Notes under the pieces: model-generated
Databases searched by the model: none
What the model saw: only the letters and a program-made list of their open reading frames with translations
Told to the model about the DNA's origin: nothing
Made by a program: the position numbers and the translations under genes
Shown: piece by piece, positions 1 through 5,964 of the stretch
Numbering within the stretch: position 1 is the stretch's first letter
Layout of the letters: every line of letters starts with the position of its first letter
From: Gemmatimonas phototrophica
Lineage (GTDB): Bacteria; Gemmatimonadota; Gemmatimonadetes; Longimicrobiales; Gaopeijiaceae
DNA: 6,992 nucleotides
Reading direction: 5' to 3'
Assembly (NCBI GenBank): GCA_945876015.1
Contig: CAMCNM010000101.1
Location: 1-6,992 of the forward strand

Positions 1-1893
1 GTGTCCGGCTCGTTCTTCAAGGGCGAGGAGTGGCCCTTCGTTGACGCCACCGAGGTGAACGCCATCGCGCAGGCAGCCAAGAACCCGGCGGCGTTCGCGA
101 ACGCCTTCGGCATCACGACCGCCGAGGTCGCGCGCGTCGGCAAGCGCGACTACGACATCTTCCGGTGGGGCGGCGAAGCGCGTGCGGACTGGCGCTTCGT
201 CGAGAACGGGACCGCGATCTTCCAGACGGGCCGCAGCAGCAACAGCGGCATCGAGCTCACCGGGCTGGGCGCGGGCCAGACGAAGGATTGGGCCTACTCG
301 TTCTACCAGGCCCGCTTCAATCTGGGGCGGCTCTTCGCGCAGGCCTACCTGAACACGAGCGACGCGGGCGACTCGTTCCTGCTGAAGCGCGGAAAGACCC
401 TCGTCGACAAATCGAAGATGTGGGTGGGCCAGCTCCAGCACGGCGTGGCGCTGGGCGCCGACAAGCTCGACCTCATCTACGGTATCGACTTCCGCAGGAC
501 GACGCCGGAGAGCGAGGGCACGATCTATGGTCGGTACGAGGCCAAGGACGCGATCACCGAATTCGGCGGGTACGGCCAGGCCGAGCTCAACCCCTCGCCG
601 AAGCTCTCGCTGGTGGGGGCGCTGCGCTGGGACAACACCTCGGTGCTGGAGGATCCGCTCTGGTCGCCGCGCGCCGCGGTGGTATTCAAGCCCAAGCCGG
701 GGCACGCGCTCCGCTTCACGTACAACCGGGCTTCGTCGACGCCGACCAGCCTGAACATGTTCCTCGACATCAACGGAGGCCTCGCGCCGAGCAGCCTTGG
801 TGATCTCGGCTACCTGACCCGCGCGGTCGGTCCCGGCGAGGACGGGCTCCGCTTCCAGAACGCGGACGGGAGCTTCCGCGGCATGCGGTCGCCGTTCTCG
901 GGAAGCGCCAAGACGGTGCAGACCGTCACCGCGCAGAACCTCTGGAACAACGCGGTCAACCTGCTGGTGGCGAGGGGCGCGATCCCCGCGGCGCAGGCCC
1001 CGTTCTTCCGGGGCATGAACATGTCGAGCGTTGGGATCCTCGGGCTCAACCCGCTCAAGCCCACCGTTCTCACTCCGCTCGCCCAGCTCAAGGTCGCCGA
1101 CGTGCCGCGCATGACATCGAGCACGAACAACACGTTCGAGGTCGGCTATCAGGGCGTGCTCGGCAACCGCGTCGCGCTCTCGCTCGACGCGTGGAAATCG
1201 AAGCGCGAGAACTTCACCTCGCCGCTCACGCTTTGGACGCCGGTTCTGCTGCTCAACGCGGTCCAGACGGTGCCGATCATGATGGCCAACGGCGTGCCGC
1301 AGGCGTCGGCCGCGGCGCTCGCCGCCGGGTTCGGGCCGGCGCCGCTCGGCGTGGTGACGGATCCGGACGTCGCGACCACCGGCGCCGACCTGTTCGTGAC
1401 CTACGTGAACTACGGCGAGATCGACCTGTGGGGCAGCGACATCGGGATCACCGTGCTGCTCACGCCCCAGTGGACGTTCGAGGCGACCGGGTCGCTCGTG
1501 AGCGACGACTACTTCGAGCCCGATCTGAACGGCACGAAGCAGATCGTGGCGCTGAACGCGCCGGACAAGAAGGACACGCTCGCGCTCGCCTACCGCGGGG
1601 CGTCGAACGGGTTCTTCGGCGAGGTGCGGAACCGGTTCACGGCGGGATTCCCGGCGAGCTCGGCCGACTTCCAGGGGACGGGCTGCATTCCCGGCCAGGT
1701 CGTCGGCGGCCTGATCGAGGACTGCGTCGAGAGCGCGACGATCACCGACCTCTCGCTCGGCTACAGGATCCCGAACCTGGGGGCGACTATCCAGGCGACC
1801 GTCTCGAACCTGTTCGACGTGGACTACCGGAACTTCGTGGCGGTGCCGACCATTGGGCGGCTCGCTGTGGTGCAGGTCAAGTACGACTTCTGA
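1..1893 (+). CDS. TonB-dependent outer-membrane receptor, C-terminal part (5' end outside window)
   Basis: This frame is open from the first base, and 630 residues are visible up to a TGA at 1891-1893. The visible part is beta-barrel: alternating aromatic/polar strands such as 'EFGGYGQAELN' and 'LRFTYNRASSTPT', long extracellular loops, and the typical receptor end 'NLFDVDYRNF' (about residues 603-612) closing with 'VQVKYDF'. The terminal Phe is the known recognition signal for barrel insertion. The N-terminal signal peptide, TonB box and most or all of the plug lie to the left, so the GTG at base 1 is probably not the true start. Receptors of this family import siderophores, cobalamin, sugars or peptides using TonB-ExbBD energy; the substrate cannot be read here. 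Two cysteines (C562, C575) could form a disulfide in a late loop. A loop around residues 311-340 is Ala-rich and looks helical. Nothing links the gene functionally to the arginine genes. Family call is firm; substrate unknown. Confidence 0.88.
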   Translation: MSGSFFKGEEWPFVDATEVNAIAQAAKNPAAFANAFGITTAEVARVGKRDYDIFRWGGEARADWRFVENGTAIFQTGRSSNSGIELTGLGAGQTKDWAYSFYQARFNLGRLFAQAYLNTSDAGDSFLLKRGKTLVDKSKMWVGQLQHGVALGADKLDLIYGIDFRRTTPESEGTIYGRYEAKDAITEFGGYGQAELNPSPKLSLVGALRWDNTSVLEDPLWSPRAAVVFKPKPGHALRFTYNRASSTPTSLNMFLDINGGLAPSSLGDLGYLTRAVGPGEDGLRFQNADGSFRGMRSPFSGSAKTVQTVTAQNLWNNAVNLLVARGAIPAAQAPFFRGMNMSSVGILGLNPLKPTVLTPLAQLKVADVPRMTSSTNNTFEVGYQGVLGNRVALSLDAWKSKRENFTSPLTLWTPVLLLNAVQTVPIMMANGVPQASAAALAAGFGPAPLGVVTDPDVATTGADLFVTYVNYGEIDLWGSDIGITVLLTPQWTFEATGSLVSDDYFEPDLNGTKQIVALNAPDKKDTLALAYRGASNGFFGEVRNRFTAGFPASSADFQGTGCIPGQVVGGLIEDCVESATITDLSLGYRIPNLGATIQATVSNLFDVDYRNFVAVPTIGRLAVVQVKYDF

Positions 1894-1925
1894 GCGGCGC
1901 CGCTGCTCGGGTCGGCGTCAGGATC

Positions 1926-1958
1926 GAAGGGGTCGGCGGCGCTGCCTCCGGCCCCTTC
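1926..1958 (+). terminator. Hairpin after the TonB receptor gene, probable terminator
   Basis: The arms GAAGGGGTCGG (1926-1936) and CCGGCCCCTTC (1948-1958) pair over 11 bp with one G-U wobble, around an 11-nt loop. It starts 33 bases after the receptor stop. No T-run follows (the sequence continues TCATGAACC), so it is not a textbook intrinsic terminator. It may need Rho or act as a 3' mRNA stabiliser. Confidence 0.5.
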
Positions 1959-2010
1959 TCATGAACCGCCCGATCCTCCGGCGGGTAAGGCGGTGAGCGG
2001 ATCCATCAAT

Positions 2011-2015
2011 GGGAG
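2011..2015 (+). promoter_or_regulatory. Ribosome binding site deciding the trxC start
   Basis: GGGAG lies ten bases before the GTG at 2026. The other in-frame GTG, at 1993, has only a purine patch two bases upstream, too close to function. This favours the shorter 148-residue protein. Confidence 0.5.
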
Positions 2016-2025
2016 AGTAGCGGAC

Positions 2026-2472
2026 GTGTCCACGCCGGAAGCCCAGACCACCGTGACCGTGCGGTGCCAATTCTGCTCCAAGCTGAACCAGATCGACCTG
2101 TCCCGGGCCGCCGACCGGCCGAAATGCGGTGCGTGCCAGAAGCCGATGCTGCTCGATCGCCCGGTGAAGGTGATGCCGGACGACTTCGATCAGACCGTGC
2201 TCCAGTCCGGCGTGCCGGTGCTGGTGGATTTCTACGCCGACTGGTGCGCTCCGTGTAAGATGGTCGCGCCCCTCGTAGACGAGTTGGCACGCACCCACGT
2301 GGGCAAGGTGCTCATGGTGAAGGTGGACACCGACATCGCGCCCCAGCTCTCGGTGACCTACGGCATCCGTGGCATTCCGACCCTGATCCTCTTCCAGGGC
2401 GGCGCGGAAACCGGACGAAGCGTCGGCTTCGAGCCCGAAAAGGTGCGCGCGCTCGTGGCGGGGGCGATGTAG
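2026..2472 (+). CDS. trxC: Thioredoxin 2, zinc-ribbon type
   Basis: This is a cytoplasmic disulfide reductase, 148 residues from the preferred GTG at 2026 (159 if GTG 1993 is used). Numbered from 2026, an N-terminal zinc ribbon has C14-x2-C17 and C34-x2-C37, the feature that separates Trx2 from Trx1. A thioredoxin fold follows, with active site WCAPCK (C74, C77) and the cis-proline of 'GIPT' (P118). E. coli Trx2 is 139 residues with the same order of elements. The active site has Ala where WCGPC is more common, a frequent variant. Thioredoxin 2 is reduced by thioredoxin reductase and in E. coli belongs to the OxyR response; its zinc ribbon responds to oxidation. The stop is separated from the argR GTG by one base, so the two genes are almost certainly on one mRNA. 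No convincing promoter was found between the receptor hairpin and this start. Confidence 0.93.
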   Translation: MSTPEAQTTVTVRCQFCSKLNQIDLSRAADRPKCGACQKPMLLDRPVKVMPDDFDQTVLQSGVPVLVDFYADWCAPCKMVAPLVDELARTHVGKVLMVKVDTDIAPQLSVTYGIRGIPTLILFQGGAETGRSVGFEPEKVRALVAGAM

Positions 2473-2473
2473 C

Positions 2474-2926
2474 GTGGCGGGGAAGAGCGCACGGCACGCC
2501 GCGATCCTGGACGCGATCCGCGCTCAGAGGGTCACGAGTCAGGATCAGCTGCGCGAGCTGCTGGACGAGGCCGGCTTCGCGGTCACCCAGGCGACTGTCT
2601 CGCGCGACATCCGCGAGCTCCGCCTGGTCAAAGTCCCCGGTGCCGGAGGGATCGGCCACTACACGCTCCCCGACGAATGGGAGAGCACGCCTCCCCTCCA
2701 GAGCCTGCTGCCCTCGCTCTACGCGTCGGCCGAAGGCACCGGTAATCTGCTCGTCGTGCGTACCATGACCGGAGGCGCCCAGGCGGTCGCGCTCGCGATC
2801 GACTGGGAGGAATGGCCCGAGGTGCTCGGCACGATCGCGGGGGACGACACGATCCTCCTCATCTGCCGCGAGCCGGAGCACGTTCCGGTGGTGCAGAGGC
2901 GCATCGAGGAGATCGCCGAGGAGTAG
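2474..2926 (+). CDS. argR: Arginine repressor ArgR
   Basis: This is a hexameric, arginine-sensing transcription factor of 150 residues (E. coli ArgR is 156). The N-terminal winged helix-turn-helix carries the recognition-helix signature 'ATVSRDIRELRLVKV' (residues 40-54). A linker (about 65-85) leads to the C-terminal oligomerisation and arginine-binding domain, with 'GTGNLLVVRTMTGGAQAVA' (88-106) and 'GTIAGDDTILLI' (119-130). The two Asp of that last motif (D124, D125) correspond to the arginine ligands known in the family. GTG is the start, immediately after the trxC stop, with a G-rich Shine-Dalgarno-like run at 2460-2464 inside trxC. It sits directly upstream of argC, and ARG-box-like sites precede both argC and argG, so these are its likely targets. 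No ARG box was seen in front of trxC or argR, so autoregulation is not evident. Full length, with no damaged motifs. Confidence 0.96.
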   Translation: MAGKSARHAAILDAIRAQRVTSQDQLRELLDEAGFAVTQATVSRDIRELRLVKVPGAGGIGHYTLPDEWESTPPLQSLLPSLYASAEGTGNLLVVRTMTGGAQAVALAIDWEEWPEVLGTIAGDDTILLICREPEHVPVVQRRIEEIAEE

Positions 2927-2932
2927 GGCTCC

Positions 2933-2955
2933 AGCGGTCGCATTTATGCACCGCT
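2933..2955 (+). repeat. Inverted repeat after argR (hairpin, possible weak terminator)
   Basis: AGCGGT (2933-2938) pairs with ACCGCT (2950-2955). After a bulged C, GCA pairs with TGC around a TTTA loop, giving nine base pairs. It begins seven bases after the argR stop. No T-tract follows, so termination is uncertain. The top of the dyad contains ATTTATGC, also found in the argC ARG box. Confidence 0.4.
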
Positions 2956-2957
2956 CA

Positions 2958-2973
2958 GCACCACCGGTAGTGC
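2958..2973. repeat. Near-perfect 16-bp palindrome between argR and argC
   Basis: GCACCACCGGTAGTGC equals its reverse complement at 14 of 16 positions. It lies 27 bp upstream of the proposed argC -35 and just after the argR hairpin. As DNA it has the size and symmetry of a dimeric-regulator operator; as RNA it would be a poor hairpin with a CCGG loop. It does not resemble an ARG box. Function unknown. Confidence 0.35.
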
Positions 2974-2999
2974 CCGCCGGATCCACCCCATCACGTCCC

Positions 3000-3029
3000 T
3001 TGCATCGCGACACATTTGTTGCGTATATT
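3000..3029 (+). promoter_or_regulatory. Predicted sigma70-like promoter of argC
   Basis: A -35-like TTGCAT (3000-3005) and a -10-like TATATT (3024-3029) are separated by 18 bp, in an A/T-rich island inside otherwise G/C-rich DNA. Transcription would start near 3036, leaving a leader of about 36 nt before the argC ATG at 3072. The -10 lies wholly within the probable ARG box, so bound ArgR would block polymerase. Confidence 0.5.
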
Positions 3030-3035
3030 TATGCC
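3022..3035. promoter_or_regulatory. Probable ARG box (ArgR operator) at the argC promoter
   Basis: The 14-mer CGTATATTTATGCC matches the E. coli consensus TGAATWWWWATTCA at 10 of 14 positions and the stronger argG site of this window at 11 of 14. It covers the proposed -10. At exactly minus 21 bp (3001, TGCAT) and plus 21 bp (3043, CGGATAAT) there are weak half-site resemblances that might be partner sites. Confidence 0.5.
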
Positions 3036-3071
3036 GTGAACACGGATAATCAAACTAACAAGTCCTCTGCG

Positions 3072-4025
3072 ATGTCCCGTCTAGTGCCTGTCGGGGTGCT
3101 CGGGGGGTCTGGATATACGGGTCTCGAGGTGCTTCGCGTCCTGCGCGGACACGACGGCGTCGAGGTGCGCTTTTCGACGTCCGACTCCGAGGCGGGGAAG
3201 CCCACGCCCATGCCCGGGCTCTCGTTCATTCCGGTCGCGCAGGCCAGGCTCGAAGAGATCGAGGTCGCGTTCCTCTGTCTGCCGCACGGTGAAGCCGCCG
3301 CGTGGGTGGACAAGAACGGAAAGAGTGTCCCGAAGATCGTGGATCTCACCGCGGATCATCGCCCGGGTTCCGGGCGTGAAAGCGAAGCCGTGTACGGTCT
3401 GCCCGAGGTCAACCCAGCCGAGGTCGCAAAGGCGCGGCTGATCGCGAACCCGGGGTGCTATCCCACGGGCGTGATCATGTCGCTCCTTCCGCTGCAGAAG
3501 GCCGGCGTGATCGACGACGCGCATCCGATCATGGTGAGCGCGGCGTCCGGCGTGACCGGCGCGGGCCGCGCGCCCAAGCGCGAGCTGCTCTTCGGCGAGG
3601 TGTTCGGCGACTACCGGCCTTACGGGCTCGGCAACGATCACCGCCATCTCAAGGAGATGCGCGCGACGCTCCCCGGGCTCCAGCTCCTGTTCGTGCCGCA
3701 CCTGCTGCCCGTCGCCCGGGGCATCCTCGAGACGATCGCGCTTCCGGTCCGCGCCGGGGTGGACGCGGCGCGCGTGAAGGCGCTCTGGAAGAATGCGTAC
3801 GGCGACCGCGGCGCGGTGCGCGTCATCGACGGCGCGCCGTCGCTCGCCGATGTCTCGGGCAACGATCTGCTCGTGCTCGGCGCGTTCGACAACGTCGGGC
3901 TCGCGACGCCGACCGTGACGGTCGTCGCCGCGTTGGACAACCTGGGCAAGGGCGCCGCCGGCCAGGCCGTGCAGAACATGAACCTCATGCTCGGCTACGA
4001 GAGCGGGCGTGGCATCCGTTGCTGA
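3072..4025 (+). CDS. argC: N-acetyl-gamma-glutamyl-phosphate reductase
   Basis: It catalyses NADPH-dependent reduction of N-acetylglutamyl phosphate to N-acetylglutamate semialdehyde, the third step of arginine synthesis, in the cytoplasm. The protein is 317 residues from ATG 3072. It opens with the Rossmann nucleotide loop 'GVLGGSGYTG' (residues 8-17), has the catalytic cysteine in 'NPGCYPTG' (C129), the catalytic histidine in 'VPHLLPVARG' (H210), and the C-terminal 'GKGAAGQAVQNMNLM' (292-306). The frame stays open back to ATG 2946, but that extension would run through the promoter and has no family resemblance; ATG 3072 puts the first strand at the N-terminus as usual. No good Shine-Dalgarno precedes it. 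The segment 'LTADHR' carries His where 'SADFR' is more usual. First gene of the coupled argC-argB-argD-NAGS unit; its stop overlaps the argB TTG. Confidence 0.95.
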   Translation: MSRLVPVGVLGGSGYTGLEVLRVLRGHDGVEVRFSTSDSEAGKPTPMPGLSFIPVAQARLEEIEVAFLCLPHGEAAAWVDKNGKSVPKIVDLTADHRPGSGRESEAVYGLPEVNPAEVAKARLIANPGCYPTGVIMSLLPLQKAGVIDDAHPIMVSAASGVTGAGRAPKRELLFGEVFGDYRPYGLGNDHRHLKEMRATLPGLQLLFVPHLLPVARGILETIALPVRAGVDAARVKALWKNAYGDRGAVRVIDGAPSLADVSGNDLLVLGAFDNVGLATPTVTVVAALDNLGKGAAGQAVQNMNLMLGYESGRGIRC

Positions 4026-4780
4026 CGGTCATCAAGGTGGGCGGAGCGGTCGCGGGCTCTGTCGCGGAGTTGGCCGCTCTCGCCGATTCGGTCCACGCGC
4101 TGCCCGGCGCGCGCGTCGTCGTACACGGCGGTGGGGCCGAGATCACCAGGTGGCAGGAGCGCCTCGGCCTTCCCGTCGAGTGGAACGACGGCCTGCGCGT
4201 CACCACGCCGGAAGCCATGCAGATCACCGCGATGGTGCTGTCCGGCTGGGTGAACAAGCGCGTCGTCGCGGCCCTGATCGGCACGGGCGAGGTCGCGGTC
4301 GGCCTCTCGGGTGAAGACGGCGGTCTGCTCCGCGCGCTTCGCAAGGATGGCGGCAAGCTGGGCGAAGTCGGCGAGATCGCGGGCGTGGATCCCCGCGCGC
4401 TCAGAGCGCTGCTCGACGGCGGCATGCTGCCGGTCGTATCCCCGGTGTCGCGCGGCCCGAACGGCGTTCCGCTCAACGTGAACGCGGACGAGGCGGCGAT
4501 CGCGCTCGCGGTCGGGCTCGCGGCAGACCGGTTGTTGCTCGTGTCCGACGTCCCGGGCGTGCTGGTGGACGGAGCTCCGCTGGAGCGCATCACCGCGGCC
4601 GGAGCGGCCGGCCTGCTCGAGCGCGGGATCGTGAAGGGCGGGATGGCGGTGAAGGTGCGGCAGGCGCTTGAGGCGGCGCGCGCGGGCGTGGAGGTGCGCA
4701 TCGGGGACGGAGCGCTTCTCTCCGACGGTCCGGCCGGCACGCGCGTGATTCCCGACAACGCCACGGAGGCGGTTTCATGA
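4019..4780 (+). CDS. argB: N-acetylglutamate kinase
   Basis: It phosphorylates N-acetylglutamate with ATP, the second step of arginine synthesis. The protein is 253 residues from TTG 4019, close to the 258 of E. coli. Amino-acid-kinase landmarks appear in order: 'IKVGGA' (K6 and the glycine loop), 'HGGG' (36-39), 'NDGLRVTT' with the substrate arginine R60, 'NVNADEAA' (N153, D157), 'VSDVPGVL' (175-182) and 'GIVKGGMAVKV' with the conserved K206. The first strand begins three residues after the start, so the N-terminal helix found in arginine-inhibited, hexameric kinases is absent. By family knowledge this predicts an arginine-insensitive enzyme (inference). The TTG start overlaps the argC stop (TTGCTGA) with only a loose GAGCGGG patch upstream, which suggests translational coupling; CTG 4022 is the alternative. 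The stop overlaps the argD ATG. Confidence 0.94.
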   Translation: MLTVIKVGGAVAGSVAELAALADSVHALPGARVVVHGGGAEITRWQERLGLPVEWNDGLRVTTPEAMQITAMVLSGWVNKRVVAALIGTGEVAVGLSGEDGGLLRALRKDGGKLGEVGEIAGVDPRALRALLDGGMLPVVSPVSRGPNGVPLNVNADEAAIALAVGLAADRLLLVSDVPGVLVDGAPLERITAAGAAGLLERGIVKGGMAVKVRQALEAARAGVEVRIGDGALLSDGPAGTRVIPDNATEAVS

Positions 4781-5964
4781 GCCCCGACACGACGACATCG
4801 CCGACCACGGCCCTGCTCGGGATCTACAAGAAGCCGGACATCCTGTTCGTGAGCGGCGAGGGCGCGTGGCTCGTCGCCGAGGACGGGCGCCGCTACCTCG
4901 ACTTCACGTCCGGCATCGGCGTGAATGCGCTGGGGCACGGCGCGCCTGAGGTGCTGGGCGCGATCCGCGAAGGGCTCGAGAGCGGGCTCGTCCACACGTC
5001 GAACCTGTTCCGCACCGAGCCGGGCGAGCGGCTGGCGGAGGAGCTGGTCGCGGCGACGTTCCCGTCGCAGGTCTTCTTCTGCAATTCGGGAGCGGAGTCG
5101 GGCGAAGCCGCGTTCAAGCTCGCGCGCAGATGGGCGGGCACCATCGGCGGCAAGGCCAAGCACCGGATCGTCGCGTTCCGCGGCTCGTTCCACGGGCGGC
5201 TGTTCGGCACGCTCGCGGCCACCGATCGGCCCGCGTACCGCGAGCCGTTCGAGCCGCTCATGCCGGGCGTGGACTTCGCCGAGGTGGGCAACCTCGCTGG
5301 GCTGAAGAAGCTGGTCACGCACGATAGGACCGCCGCGGTGATCATCGAGCCGATCCAGGGCGAGGGCGGGATCCGCGTGGTGCCGGTCGAGTTCCTGCGC
5401 GAGCTGCGGGCGCTGTGCGACGAGCGTGAGGTCGCGCTGATCTTCGACGAGATCCAGTGCGGCTTGGGTAGGAGCGGGCGCCTCTTCGCGCACGAGTACG
5501 CCGGGATCCGTCCCGACCTGCTGATGATCGCGAAGCCGCTAGCGGGCGGGCTGCCGATGGGTGCGCTGCTGGCGGCGCCCCACGTGGCGGCCGCGATCGC
5601 GGCGGGTGAGCACGGCACGACGTTCGGCGGCGGGCCGCTCGTGGCCCACGTCGCGCGCGTGGTGCTGCGCACGATCACCGCGCCGGGCTTTCTCGCCGGC
5701 GTGCTGAAGCGCGCCGACCGGCTCGACCGGTCGCTGCGTGAGATGGCTTCGCGCTCGGCGGTCGTAAAGGAGTTGCGCGGAGTGGGTCTCATCCGCGGCG
5801 TGCAGGTGGACGGTGACGCGCAGGCGATCGTGATGAAGGCGCGTGACCTGGGCTTGTTGCTCGTGGCGGCCGGTCCGGATGTGATCCGGCTGCTTCCCCC
5901 TCTCAACACCCCTGACGAGCTGCTCGTTACGGGAGTCGAGCGGCTGGAGGAGGCATTGAGTTGA
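4777..5964 (+). CDS. argD: Acetylornithine aminotransferase
   Basis: A PLP-dependent class III aminotransferase converting N-acetylglutamate semialdehyde and glutamate to N-acetylornithine and 2-oxoglutarate. It has 395 residues, usual for the family. Visible landmarks: 'DFTSGIGVNALGH' (42-54), the phosphate-binding 'NSGAES' (103-108), 'GSFHGR' (136-141), 'EPIQGEGG' (191-198), the PLP-pyridine Asp in 'IFDEIQCGLGRSG' (D224), the Schiff-base lysine in 'IAKPLAGGLPMG' (K253) and 'TFGGGPL' (282-288), where many relatives read TFGGNPL. ATG 4777 overlaps the argB stop as ATGA and has GGAGG at 4765-4769, seven bases upstream. In many bacteria the same enzyme also serves lysine synthesis (succinyl-diaminopimelate aminotransferase); the setting points to arginine as its main role. 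Its stop overlaps the next gene's TTG. Confidence 0.95.
   Translation: MSPDTTTSPTTALLGIYKKPDILFVSGEGAWLVAEDGRRYLDFTSGIGVNALGHGAPEVLGAIREGLESGLVHTSNLFRTEPGERLAEELVAATFPSQVFFCNSGAESGEAAFKLARRWAGTIGGKAKHRIVAFRGSFHGRLFGTLAATDRPAYREPFEPLMPGVDFAEVGNLAGLKKLVTHDRTAAVIIEPIQGEGGIRVVPVEFLRELRALCDEREVALIFDEIQCGLGRSGRLFAHEYAGIRPDLLMIAKPLAGGLPMGALLAAPHVAAAIAAGEHGTTFGGGPLVAHVARVVLRTITAPGFLAGVLKRADRLDRSLREMASRSAVVKELRGVGLIRGVQVDGDAQAIVMKARDLGLLLVAAGPDVIRLLPPLNTPDELLVTGVERLEEALS
5946..5953 (+). promoter_or_regulatory. Strong ribosome binding site deciding the TTG start of the acetyltransferase gene
   Basis: GGAGGAGG lies seven bases before TTG 5961, inside the end of argD. This near-ideal site supports TTG 5961 over the internal ATG at 6009, which has no comparable site. 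Confidence 0.75.

Noticed and set aside
1..3. GTG at base 1 as the true start of the TonB receptor
   Set aside because: A receptor starting here would lack signal peptide, TonB box and plug. The gene most likely continues to the left.
1191..1964. 257-codon plus-strand frame overlapping the TonB receptor
   Set aside because: Very Arg-rich out-of-frame reading of a clear receptor sequence. No plausible start site or domain.
1993..2025. GTG 1993 as the trxC start
   Set aside because: Its only purine patch is two bases away, while GTG 2026 has GGGAG at a workable distance. Not excluded, but less likely.
2312..3013. 233-codon minus-strand frame across trxC and argR
   Set aside because: Antisense shadow; it crosses the argC upstream region and shows no motif.
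3045..3050. GATAAT as the argC -10
   Set aside because: The best matching -35 (TTGCGT, 3019-3024) is 20 bp away, and the start point would be close to the ATG. TATATT at 3024 is better placed.
2946..3071. N-terminal extension of argC to ATG 2946 (or GTG 3036)
   Set aside because: The extension covers the promoter and ARG box and has no family resemblance. ATG 3072 gives the normal ArgC N-terminus.
3455..4018. Upstream extension of the argB frame inside argC
   Set aside because: Arg/Ala-rich out-of-frame reading of argC. The kinase sequence begins only at about 4019.
3985..5493. 502-codon open frame on the minus strand across argB and argD
   Set aside because: Composition is Arg/Ala/Ser/Pro-rich with no recognisable domain. 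It is the mirror of two firmly identified genes in high-GC DNA.
5617..5640. TFGGGP in ArgD (usual TFGGNP) as a sign of altered activity
   Set aside because: I recall this substitution in other high-GC ArgD sequences, and all catalytic residues are intact, so it is probably neutral.
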